A stretch of 64,000 nt of DNA from Bidens hawaiensis (Eukaryota > Streptophyta > Magnoliopsida > Asterales > Asteraceae). The notes below the pieces were generated by a model. It did no database searches. It was not told where the DNA came from and saw nothing but the letters and a program-made list of their open reading frames with translations. Made by a program: the position numbers and the translations under genes. Below are positions 55,571 to 64,000 of this stretch, one piece after another (position 1 is the stretch's first letter; the number at the start of each line of letters is the position of its first letter). The stretch is from positions 1 to 64,000 of the forward strand of contig JAIQDT010001094.1 in the NCBI GenBank assembly GCA_021521415.1. Direction: 5' to 3'.

Positions 55571-57050
55571 GGTGAGATAGATTCTATCTTACAAAATTAT
55601 ACTTGGGGAACTAGTGGATCTTCCTCAAGGATGTAAACCACTATGATATTGATGGATCTTCAAGAAGAAGATGAAACCAGATGGCACCATCGATAAGTAT
55701 AAGGCAAGGTTGGTGATCAAAGGATATAAACAACGAGAAGGTTTAAATTACTTTGATACGTATTCGCTAGTTACGCGAATAACCTGCATCAGGTTGGTGC
55801 TTGCCATTGCCGCCATTTGAAATCTGGAAGTTCACCAAATGAATGTGAAAACAGCTTTCTTGAATGGAAATCTGGAGAAAGAGATTTACATGGAACAACC
55901 TGAAGGTTTCATAGCCATTGGACAAGAAAAGAAAGTTTGCAAACTTGTAAAATTCTCGTATGGATTAAAACAAGCTCCAAAAACAATGACATTAAAAGTT
56001 TGATCATGTCATGCTTGATGATAGGTTCAAAATCAATGAATGTGACAAATGTGTATATGTGAAGGACACATCAGATGGATATGTCATTCTGTATCTATGT
56101 GTAGATGATATACTCATTGCTGGAAGTGATGACAAAATCATAACGTCCACAAAGAACATGCTAAAGGCAAGATTTGACATGAAAGACATGGGTTTTGCGG
56201 ATGCGATTTTGGGAGTTAAAATCACACGAACCCAAAGTGGACTTGTTTTAAGTCAAGCCCATTACGTGAACAAAATTCTTGAGAAGTTTAATGCTAATGA
56301 CTCTAATGTAACTAGAACTCCCATTGACGCGAGTCAACATCTAGCTAAGAATAGAGGTGAACCCGTTAACCAGTTGGAATACTCAAGAATTATCGGCAGC
56401 TTGATGTATCTTATGAGTTGTACTATACTAAACTTAGCATATGCTGTAAGCAAGCTAAGTAGATACACGAGCAACCCAAGTTCAATTCATTGGAACTGTG
56501 TGATTCTGTTGCTTCGGTGCCTAAGATACACTCGGGAATACGGGTTGCATTATAACAGATATCTGGCAGTTTTCGAATGACACTATGATGCAAATTGGAT
56601 ATCTGACACGAATGATTCCAAAGCAACAAGTGGGTATGTATTCACACTTGGAGGTGCTGCTGTATCGTGGAAATCGTTTAAGCAAACGGTTATAGCTAGA
56701 TCCACGATGGAATCAGAATTCATCGCCCTAGATAAAGCGAGCGAAGAGGCAGAATGGTTACGTCAATTTGTTGAGAATATACCAAGATGACTTAAGCCGG
56801 CATCGGCCATTTGTATACATTGTGATAGCCAATTGGCAATTGACAGAGCTTATAGCACAATGTGTAATGGTAAGAATAGACATATTAGACGTAGACATAA
56901 TACGGTACGACAACTAATCTCTACAAGAATTATCACTGTTGACTACGTGAAGTCAAAGGATAATATTACGGATCCGTTAACAAAAGGCCTAAGTAGAGAG
57001 TTAGTTCAGAAGTCGTCCATAGGAATGGGACTAAAGCCCTTGAAAAATTA
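55571..57050 (+). pseudogene. Copia reverse transcriptase and RNase H remnant
   Basis: [20 protein letters not shown] and MNVKTAFLNGNLEKEIYMEQ (55680-55905) start the RT; a stop and a shift follow near 55820 and 56000. The frame at 56011-56580 holds [15 protein letters not shown] (the YVDD-type site, here CVDD) and [20 protein letters not shown]. RNase H text follows: [46 protein letters not shown] and DYVKSKDNITDPLTKGLSRE, ending at 57051. Stops lie near 56578 and 56788. Confidence 0.82.
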
Positions 57051-57617
57051 AAGGTTCATACGAAGGAAACCTAACTCAACAGATTGGAGATCCCAAGAAT
57101 TGAGTTCAATAAGAAAACCTAATTGTATGAATTAATGAGGTCACTGTGTAGGGAATAACCCTACGTATTTAAAAGGTAGTTTACTACATGGTTGGTAAAC
57201 TCCCTAGTCCATTCCTAAAAGTGACAAGTGTAAGGCTAAGCCTATGGCTTTTAATGATTCGACTAAGATAACCATACATGGTGAATCACCTATGTGAGAG
57301 AGAAGTGGGGTCGCTTCGAAGGGTATTGTTGGGGCACAATACTTTATGGCTCTCGCAGAACCAGGCTCATGTTCATGACCATAACGAACATAACTATAAG
57401 GACTTGACTTTGTCAGAGAGAGTCTTGTGTGAAGTGTATTGTCGTCTACACAAACGACAGATGAGTTCAAAGACATCGTTGTCTACTTAGAGTCAGTGGG
57501 TTAAGTGCGCTTCATAAGCAAAGGTTCAAAGAATAACATCTACCTATTGTATGCAAGATTCAACTGCTGAAATCTAATCGGAATAATGTTGTTTCGACCT
57601 CCATTCATGTGGAGGAT
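57051..57617 (+). other. Copia 3' untranslated region and polypurine tract
   Basis: Non-coding part between the RNase H stop and the 3' LTR. It ends in GTGGAGGAT (57609-57617), a short purine tract directly before the LTR. Confidence 0.65.
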
Positions 57618-58223
57618 TGCTGAAAAATTAGTTTGAAGTGTGTGTGAATGAATGTCTCAAAAGTTGGTCAAACGATTTAATGATAATAATTATTCTCTTA
57701 ATGATTATTATTATTAATTTCGGTTTTGAGCATTTCATAATTGATAGTCAATGGCATTAATGATCATTATTCAGTAATGATTATTAGTTTCTGTTTCATT
57801 GCACTAATGATTTCATAACTGATGGTCAATAACATTAATGATCATTATTCAGTAATGATTATTATTTTCTGTTTCATTGTACTAATGATGACCATTATGG
57901 TGATAATTATGCACTAATTACTAAGTATTATTATGGTCAACAATAAGTTATGAGTTTTATTGATATAAAACTGATGAAATGCTTCAGTTCATACACCCAG
58001 ATGGAAAAACACACAACTCTATCTTCCTCTCTATTGCAAAATCATACGATTTCGTTTCAGACAAGTGATCAAGTCCGGCAGTCCGCTACTGCTTCGAACC
58101 GGAGTACCCTGGGAACAGACCGCGAATCTGTTTAAGGGAATTGTGTCAAACACAAGCCCGGTTCACCGTTATCATTTATTGTTTCTATTTATTATTTCTG
58201 GTTCTAATACAGGAATACCAACA
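57618..58223 (+). repeat. 3' LTR of the decayed Copia element
   Basis: Starts TGCTGAAAAATTAG and ends GGAATACCAACA. It parallels 52828-53440. Confidence 0.93.
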
Positions 58224-58228
58224 CACAA

Positions 58229-59321
58229 TGTGAAGGTCTGAGGTAACACGAAGGAAATGAGGAAGTAATTAATAAGAGATTGATTACCGGGGGATTTATA
58301 CAAAGTTAATTTGTCTGAGACAAAAACTTCATCTTGTTTCCTTTGGTAAATTGTTTTCCTTATGGTAGACATATCATCTCATTTGTTATGCCGGGATAGA
58401 TGTTAGGATTAGACATGAATGAATAATCAATAAAAGTGACCATTTGGTAAGGCTGACGAGACTTTCTTATTATCAGTAAGAACAATATATCCATGCTTTA
58501 TAAATTTCCTGAACATAAAAATAATGTTACTTCATATATTAGAGGAACATAACATGGAACACTTCTATGAATATATCTCATATATTGGACGGACATAACA
58601 TGATATAGAGCAAAAGAAAATTTCAAAATAGCTGTTGTTGGTCTTCTGGTCAATTGACACGAGAGTAATGGTTAAGACCTTGGATCTTATGGTCTCAGAT
58701 TCGAAAGATTTTTCCCTAATGGTGTTCCCGGTTGAGTCAGAGTTGGAATGTCAAATTCAATATGCACAGTTGGCATCTCATCTCACTAATAATCACTCGT
58801 GTATTGAAAATAGCTTCAAACGATATTAAAAAAAATCAAAATAGTTTATTCAAAGTATTCTCAGTAACTTTTGTATCTTAACCTCTATAATTAGATTAAA
58901 AGTTAATATACTTTTTCTTTTTTATTTTCAATTAAATAATAATTTGTACTTTTATCATTATTTTTTCTTTGTCTTCCACTCAAAATCACTTTTAATAAAT
59001 ATTACAAAAGTTAAAGAGTATAAACAATATTTCTCCATAGTTTATGAGAGTGCTCTATACTAAACTATAACACCGCTATATCTATAAAATAAAAATCGTC
59101 TATTTACTAACATGACAGCACGGGTCGAAAATCGCCCCCGTCACTCACATGATCACTCAAATGTATCCTAGCAATCACCCTATAAATTGCAATGAATTAA
59201 GTCATTAAATCACATCAAGTAACAGGGCAAAATCAAAACCCCACCTTTTTAATCCTTTCTCTCTCTCTATATGTTAACACAAATCATATAGAGTGAGAAA
59301 GATAACAGCAAAGTACCATCA
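58229..59321. other. Intergenic stretch and upstream region of the next gene
   Basis: AT-rich with no clear gene. Near 58640-58715 a tRNA-like ATGGTTAAGACC..GGTCTCAGATTCGAA segment is weakly SINE-like. A CTCTCTCTCTATATG tract at about 59260 and the sequence after it may be promoter and leader of the gene at 59569. Confidence 0.4.
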
Positions 59322-59492
59322 ATGGATCTTGGAAGATCTTCTAAAACCTCAAGAAACAGTCTCATCATCTTTGATTACAGTGTCAAAAACCACACTTCTT
59401 TAATGTCTTCTTATAGTTTCTCTGATTTGATGTCTGCATCATCATCTTCTTCATCCAACCCTTCTTGTAATCCCATTAGTACCTATTTATAA
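59322..59492 (+). CDS. Upstream open reading frame or small gene (56 codons)
   Basis: An ATG-started, Ser-rich frame (MDLGRSSKTSRNSLIIFDYS at the start, LMSASSSSSSNPS near the end) finishing at TAA 59490-59492, 77 bp before the next gene's ATG. It is in a region that looks like that gene's leader. It could be a regulatory uORF or an alternative first exon; a simple GT-AG join into the downstream frame did not work. Confidence 0.35.
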   Translation: MDLGRSSKTSRNSLIIFDYSVKNHTSLMSSYSFSDLMSASSSSSSNPSCNPISTYL

Positions 59493-59568
59493 AGTTACCA
59501 TCTTTCTTGTGTCTTACCACTTGTTTCTTGTAAAGTTTGAATCTTTTCTACTGTTCTTGAAGAAATAA

Positions 59569-59955
59569 TGCTGCTTGCATCACCATCCCGGATCTTTTTC
59601 AGGTACTTGGTTTTTTTCTTATTTGGGTGTTATTATTTCAAGATTTTAGCAAGTGGGTTGCTTTCTTTTTGATCTATTTTGCAAGTTTTATGTGGATTTT
59701 GGAGTGATTCTTGAATAATTTGTGGATTTTTAACATGGGTTTGTTCTTAATTGTCATAATTAGGTCTGGAATTGATCTGAATGTTGATAATAAGTTCAAG
59801 AATTTGAGTAATTTGACTACTCCTGCCACCATGATCAAGCAAAGTAAGAGAAGATTGAGCTCATCACCACCCATGGCAGCAGCTGCTCCTGTGAAAACTG
59901 GTGGTTTTTCTCCTCCCAAATTCTACCAGGAGGTTTGAATCACTGAATTCATATC

Positions 59956-59995
<40 letters not shown>

Positions 59996-60160
59996 TCTGA
60001 AATTAGATTCAGCCAATCTTTAATTTTCTTGTTGTGTAAATTCTTTGCTTGAAATTGAGATTATCATGAAAAAAAACTTCAGGTTATGACTACTGCAAGA
60101 GCAAATTTTACACAAGAAATATCTTTCCAGTGTAAAGACAAAGACATATCCCTTGCAAAG
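59569..60160 (+). CDS. 5' part of an unidentified host gene (three exons seen)
   Basis: Exons 59569-59603, 59764-59932 and 60083-60160 join in frame over two GT-AG introns to about 94 codons, with a donor GTAGTAAC at 60161 leading on. The N-terminus (MLLASPSRIFF, then a Ser/Lys-rich stretch with KRRLSSSPPMAAAAPV) looks like an organelle transit peptide. The conserved-looking end FYQEVMTTARANFTQEISFQ, then KDKDISLAK, recalls the start of plant proteins with a SirB1/transglutaminase-like domain, but from memory only. No further exon was found before the TIR and Copia insertions from 60467 on, so the gene is interrupted or its next intron is very long. Confidence 0.5.
59957..59995 (+). repeat. 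(TTA)n microsatellite in an intron
   Basis: About 13 TTA units in the intron between exons 2 and 3 of the gene at 59569. Confidence 0.9.
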
Positions 60161-60466
60161 GTAGTAACTTTATTTAAGTAACTTCACTTTATATCTTAAA
60201 ATGATTGGCTAGGAGAAAAAGGCATATTGTCATGAAAAAGGTTCTCTTTTTTTGTGGCCACAGTATTTATTGACCATTTGAAAAATTAGTGGTTGTAAGT
60301 GAAAGTGAAAATCTTTATTTAGATGTGGCTTTCTTCAACTTGAAGAATACTTCAATTTCTCAAACTTTGATGATTGTTTTAGTACATTAGGCTCATTATT
60401 CATAAATTCTTATCTTTTCTGGAAACTGAACACTCCCTTTAACTAATTATACACTTTATACCTAAG

Positions 60467-61390
60467 GCTGAGGGGTGTGGAGCGCGAGAGGGGGCGCGTG
60501 AGCCCATCCGCTCGCGCCCCGGGGCGCGAGCACCACACCACCGAGGCGCGAGAGGGGCGCGAGAGGGGCGCGAGCACGCAGACCAAGGCAGGCGCAAGAG
60601 GGCTAGCGGGAGAAAATAGGCGTAAAGTTGGCCTGGGAATGCGTGAAGAGCCGTTGGGGCTTAGAAATAGAGCCGTTGGCTCTTTATTTATTAAAAAAAA
60701 AATTGTGATGAAGATCCGGTAAGAAAAAGATGTGTGATGAAGATCCGGTAAGAATGAATGCAATTTTTCCGGCCATTTAAACCATTTTAGACTTTGTAAA
60801 TGAATTGTGATGAAGATCTGACAAAGATGTGTGATAAACTATGATTATGTTGATTGAGGCAGCTGAGTGGCGGTGGCTATGAAGTATCTAATTAGGGTTT
60901 GAAGTTTTTAGAGTAGGGAAGAGGAGAGAACGTGAGTTTATATATTTAGGTTATTTACCCAATTTTTTTTATTAAGTTACACTTTCCCTCCTGCAAGTTT
61001 TAGTTTTATAAAAGTTAACCTTAAACCTATGCTAATGTGTGTAGTTTTATGTTCTTGTTCTTAAGTTTTTTTTACAAAAGGATTGTTAAATATGTCTACT
61101 TAAAAAAAAACTACATGTCAATATTTTTAAGACTAAAATTGTGATGAATGTTTTGGATTTTTGATTATAATGTATGTTTTTTTAGTTTCTAAGCCGTTGG
61201 GGCTTAGAAATAGAGCCGTTAGATATTAATGTGTGTTTTTAATTAATGTGTGTTTTTTTAAATAATTTATGAGTTTTTTTAATAATACGTTTTTTTAATA
61301 CATTTATAAAAAAATAAAAAAAAAAAACCGCTCGCGCCCCTGCTCGCGCCCCTCCACACCAGGGCCAGGGGCGCGAGCGGGGGCTCCAAC
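60467..61390. mobile_element. GC-rich inverted-repeat element, split by a Copia insertion
   Basis: The left end GGGGTGTGGAGCGCGAGAGG and the inner right side (minus strand) GGTGTGGAGGGGCGCGAGCA are inverted relatives, both followed by multiple GGGGCGCGAG copies (60478-60600; 61327-61385). An AGCCGTTGGGGCTTAGAAA word occurs twice directly (about 60650 and 61192). The right boundary lies beyond the Copia insertion at 61391, outside the window. The superfamily is not known. Confidence 0.6.
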
Positions 61391-61689
61391 TGTTGGGTTC
61401 GTAGGCCTTGTTGGCCCGGTTTATTATATGAAGTCAAAAGAGGAGACGGATGTGGGCGGTCGGGCCCAAGCCCGGCCCGGTTTAGATTTCTTGCATAATA
61501 ATTTACTAACCCTAGTTCTGTCTCTATATAAACAACATTATGTACTTGTAATATTTGGTCACTCAATAAAGATATACCTAGTTGCCACCCGTGGACGTAG
61601 GTCAGTTTAGACCGAACCACGTTAAATCCTCGTGTTCGTTTATTGCTTTCGTGTCGTGTTCAGTTTCGTGTGTGTGTTTAATCCTAACA
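61391..61689 (+). repeat. 5' LTR of the gag-protease Copia element
   Basis: 299 bp, TGTTGGGTTCGTAGG to TTTAATCCTAACA. TATATAAA at 61525-61532 and an AATAAAG word near 61565. Confidence 0.93.
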
Positions 61690-61705
61690 AGTGGTATCTA
61701 GAGCT
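61690..61705 (+). promoter_or_regulatory. Primer binding site
   Basis: AGTGGTATCTAGAGCT matches the usual plant Copia site complementary to the initiator Met tRNA (TGGTATCAGAGC) with one extra T. Confidence 0.8.
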
Positions 61706-62216
61706 TAGGTTCAGATCACGCGAAGAACACGTTGAACCAGCCGAGTCGCCGCCAAATCATCCGGCCGCCGCCACCCTACTGCGCTAAGGTTCCGCTACCG
61801 CTGCCGCTGCTACAGTACCGCCGCCGCTAAAGTACCGCCGCCGCCGCTACAGTACCGCGCCGCCGCTACAGTTCCGCCGCCGCTGATTAGAGTTCCGCAG
61901 CTGCTGGTTCGTTTTCTCTGATCAGCTCCGGTGAAGCATAGTACGAGACATGAAAGTTTGAATCAAGATCCTATTTTTGTTGAAAAACAGTTGTCAAGTC
62001 AGAAGAAGCGTTAAAGAAACGGATAACCAGTTGCCAACCGCGTTTGTCAGGTTTTATCGTTTCAGTTTAAAATTTCAGTTTCTGATTTACAGTTCGTATT
62101 TCCGCTGCGGTTTAAATAGGTTGATTTTTAACAGAGTTCAGTAGAACAGTCATTAAGTTCAGGCTCGTGCGATTGCTGTGTTTGTCTCTGTTTTATCCAG
62201 TTTTTCGTTTTAGTCA

Positions 62217-63791
62217 TTGTCATGGCAGAAGACGGAAAAGTTTTCGATACAGAAGTTTGACGGACAGAAGTTCGGTTGGTGGAAGATGCAGATTGAGGCA
62301 CTACTTTGTCAGAAAGACTTGGATGTAGTGTTTGAGGATGAAAAACCAGAAAAGTTGTCAGAAGCAGATTGGAAGAAGTTAGACAAGAAAGCTAGGGCTT
62401 GTATTACATTGTCGTTGTCGGAAGATGTGGCGTTTAACGTCATGAAAGAAACCACAGCCCGTGGTATGATGGACGCACTATTCAACATGTATGAGAAGCC
62501 TTCGACAGCAAATAAGGTCTATCTTATCAGAGAGCTAGTGACAACTCGAATGAAAGAGGGTGGGTCAGTTACAACTCATATCAATAATCTTAATTCGATC
62601 TTGTCCCGCTTAGTGTCAGTTGACATTAAGTTTGATGATGAAGTTCAAGGCCTCTTGTTATTATCCTCTTTGCCCGACAGTTGGTCGCAAACAGTGACTG
62701 CAGTTTGTAGTTCGTCTACAAATATTACTTTCGATGGGATTCGAGATCTGATTCTGGGAGAAGATTCAAGACGCAGAAGTTCAGGTGAATCATCAGGCAA
62801 TATGCTAGTCACAGAAGGTAGAGGTAGGGGAAAACAGCGAGGCAGTGGGAGCAGGAAGAGGAGTCAGTCTAAGACTCGTAAGGATATTGAATGTTGGGGT
62901 TGTAAAGAGAAAGGACACTTCAGGAATCAGTGTCCGAATGGTAAGAAAGAGGTGAACGTTACAGAAAACGACACAGATGACGGGGTCAGTAGTGATGAGG
63001 CTTTGGTTTGTAGTGTTGAGAGTAGCGTTGATGCTTGGGTGATGGATTCTGGTGCATCGTTTCATGCCACTCACTGTAGTGAAACGATGAAAAATCTTAA
63101 AATTGGGGATTTTGGAAAGGTTCGACTAGCGAATGATGATATTTTAGAGGTTACGGGTATGGGAGACGTTGATTTGATAACTTCAGCCGGTACTTCTTGG
63201 ACTTTGAAAGACGTGAGGGTTATTTCAAGTTTGAAGAAACGTTTGATTTCAGTTGGGCAGTTGGATGACCAGGGGCACGATGTTAAGTTCGGGAATGGGC
63301 AGTGGAAAGTAGTCAAAGGGAATCTCGTGGTTGCTCGTGGCAAGAAAATGGGTTCGTTGTATATGGTCGATATGTCACCGAAAGGAGTGGATCCAGTTTT
63401 GATGAAAGACAAAATCCGGTTCACAGAATCTCGTGGGCAGAAGAAGGTTCGTTTTGCAAGTAACAAACCCAGAGCCAAAGTGAAGATTCAGGATGAACGA
63501 GCTAGGAAGGTTAAATCAGTTGGGGGACATCGTGACAGTGGGAGCACAGGTCGTGTTTCAGTTACAGTTCCAGGTCGACAGTGGATTAAGAAAACCAGCA
63601 TTCCAGCTGTAAAAGTCTCTCCAATGAATTACTTGCTGAATATGGAGAGTGTTTGTTCTCAGGTTATCTCAGGATCCGGTAGTTCGTTACAGTGGGAGCC
63701 GGTAGGGACAGAGAACGGGTCAGGGGCAGTTTCAGCCATGACTGACGTGTTGGAGCTCCGGGGAGCTTCAACGGGCCTTCAGGTTAATTGA
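62217..63791 (+). CDS. gag: Gag-protease protein of the reduced Copia element
   Basis: A frame of about 520 codons. KFDGQKFGWWKMQIEALLCQ and ARACITLSLSEDVAFNVMKE (residues about 13-85) start the Copia gag core. CWGCKEKGHFRNQC (about 228-241) is a complete Cys2-His-Cys knuckle. AWVMDSGASFHAT (about 272-284) is the aspartic protease site, followed by LKDVRVI..KKRLISVGQLD. From about residue 395 the sequence is basic, then unlike any pol domain, ending LRGASTGLQVN. The expected ATG (62222, ATGGCAGAAGAC) is in another frame, so a one-base change near the N-terminus has put the start out of register; the open frame begins at a TTG. Translation from its own ATG would give only a few residues. Confidence 0.8.
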   Translation: MSWQKTEKFSIQKFDGQKFGWWKMQIEALLCQKDLDVVFEDEKPEKLSEADWKKLDKKARACITLSLSEDVAFNVMKETTARGMMDALFNMYEKPSTANKVYLIRELVTTRMKEGGSVTTHINNLNSILSRLVSVDIKFDDEVQGLLLLSSLPDSWSQTVTAVCSSSTNITFDGIRDLILGEDSRRRSSGESSGNMLVTEGRGRGKQRGSGSRKRSQSKTRKDIECWGCKEKGHFRNQCPNGKKEVNVTENDTDDGVSSDEALVCSVESSVDAWVMDSGASFHATHCSETMKNLKIGDFGKVRLANDDILEVTGMGDVDLITSAGTSWTLKDVRVISSLKKRLISVGQLDDQGHDVKFGNGQWKVVKGNLVVARGKKMGSLYMVDMSPKGVDPVLMKDKIRFTESRGQKKVRFASNKPRAKVKIQDERARKVKSVGGHRDSGSTGRVSVTVPGRQWIKKTSIPAVKVSPMNYLLNMESVCSQVISGSGSSLQWEPVGTENGSGAVSAMTDVLELRGASTGLQVN

Positions 63792-63889
63792 TGAGAAGGC
63801 GGTGGCAACTAGAAGAAGTTTAATGTTCAGATTACAGAAGTACAATCAGGAGTGCAGACGAGAGTACTCAAGGCCTCCGAGTGGGAGAT

Positions 63890-64000
63890 TGTTGGGTTCG
63901 TAGGCCTTGTTGGCCCGGTTTATTATATGAAGTAAAAAGAGGAGACGGGTGTGGGCGGTCGGGCCCAAGCCCGGCCCGGTTTAGATTTCTTGCATAATAA
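63890..64000 (+). repeat. 3' LTR of the reduced Copia element, cut by the window end
   Basis: The first 111 bases of the LTR, identical to 61391-61501 apart from two substitutions. Confidence 0.93.

Larger units (their letters stand above)
52828..58223 (+). mobile_element. Copia-type LTR retrotransposon, decayed
   Basis: A 5.4-kb element with target duplication CACAA (52823-52827 and 58224-58228). LTRs are 613 and 606 bp and differ at many sites plus a 6-bp gap, so it is clearly older than the Tat insertions. Gag, integrase, reverse transcriptase and RNase H follow in Copia order on the plus strand, each broken by stops or shifts. An LTR-like segment interrupts pol. The sequence after the 5' LTR does not match the usual initiator-Met primer site. 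Confidence 0.9.
61391..64000 (+). mobile_element. Copia-type element reduced to gag and protease (runs off the window)
   Basis: The 5' LTR is followed by a classic primer site TGGTATCTAGAGC, one long gag-protease frame, and a purine tract CGAGTGGGAGAT directly before a second LTR copy at 63890. Integrase, reverse transcriptase and RNase H are absent from the 2.2-kb interior. The 111 bases of 3' LTR in view differ from the 5' LTR at two sites, so the insertion is recent. It needs enzymes from a full-length relative. The left flank is CCAAC; the right target copy is out of view. Confidence 0.88.

Overview
This is nuclear DNA of a flowering plant, most likely a eudicot. Genes carry short GT-AG introns, intergenic DNA is AT-rich, and most of the window is transposable elements. 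The mix of Tat-type Gypsy elements, hAT and Mutator MITEs and the LINE family would suit an asterid such as a composite, but that is a weak guess. Only three host loci can be supported: a 12-exon pectin acetylesterase gene (23130-26692, +, frameshifted), an intact TIM17 gene (47492-48169, +, with a 5' UTR intron) and the 5' part of an unidentified gene (59569-60160, +).

Layout. 1-12838: a LINE remnant split by a hAT MITE, a 1.3-kb Mutator-like element with long TIRs, a 4.5-kb non-coding TIR element, two smaller MITEs and a 1.2-kb hAT element; target-site duplications (TSDs) were read for four of these six TIR elements. 12839-21972: Tat-A, a complete LTR element (TSD CCTTT) that keeps gag, has lost almost all of pol, and carries a five-exon gene on the opposite strand. 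22238-22720: hAT MITE. 23130-26692: pectin acetylesterase. 26725-39205: Tat-B, on the minus strand (TSD ACATT, equal 959-bp LTRs), inserted 32 bp after the esterase stop codon, with gag, a nearly whole pol and a seven-exon gene on the opposite strand. 39325-43224: element C, a 3.9-kb LTR element (TSD ATCTT) with no coding capacity, filled with tandem arrays. 43225-46230: Harbinger-like remnant, palindrome cluster, AT-rich sequence. 46235-48169: TIM17. 49310-51376: decayed LINE with a CCHC/endonuclease-like C-terminus. 52828-58223: decayed Copia element (TSD CACAA). 59322-60160: partial host gene. 60467-61390: GC-rich inverted-repeat element, invaded by a second Copia element (61391 to beyond the window) that keeps gag and protease but has lost the rest of pol.

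The main biology is in the two Tat elements. Each carries, between the end of pol and the 3' LTR and antisense to gag-pol, a spliced gene with its own TATA box. In both, joining the predicted exons keeps one reading frame across all introns with a single nonsense codon, and both proteins have the same order: a domain resembling the Pfam putative gypsy-type transposon family, a low-complexity linker, a PRWNI block and a long coiled coil. Element C shares its primer-site junction and LTR-derived repeat words with Tat-B and looks like a coding-free passenger of that machinery.
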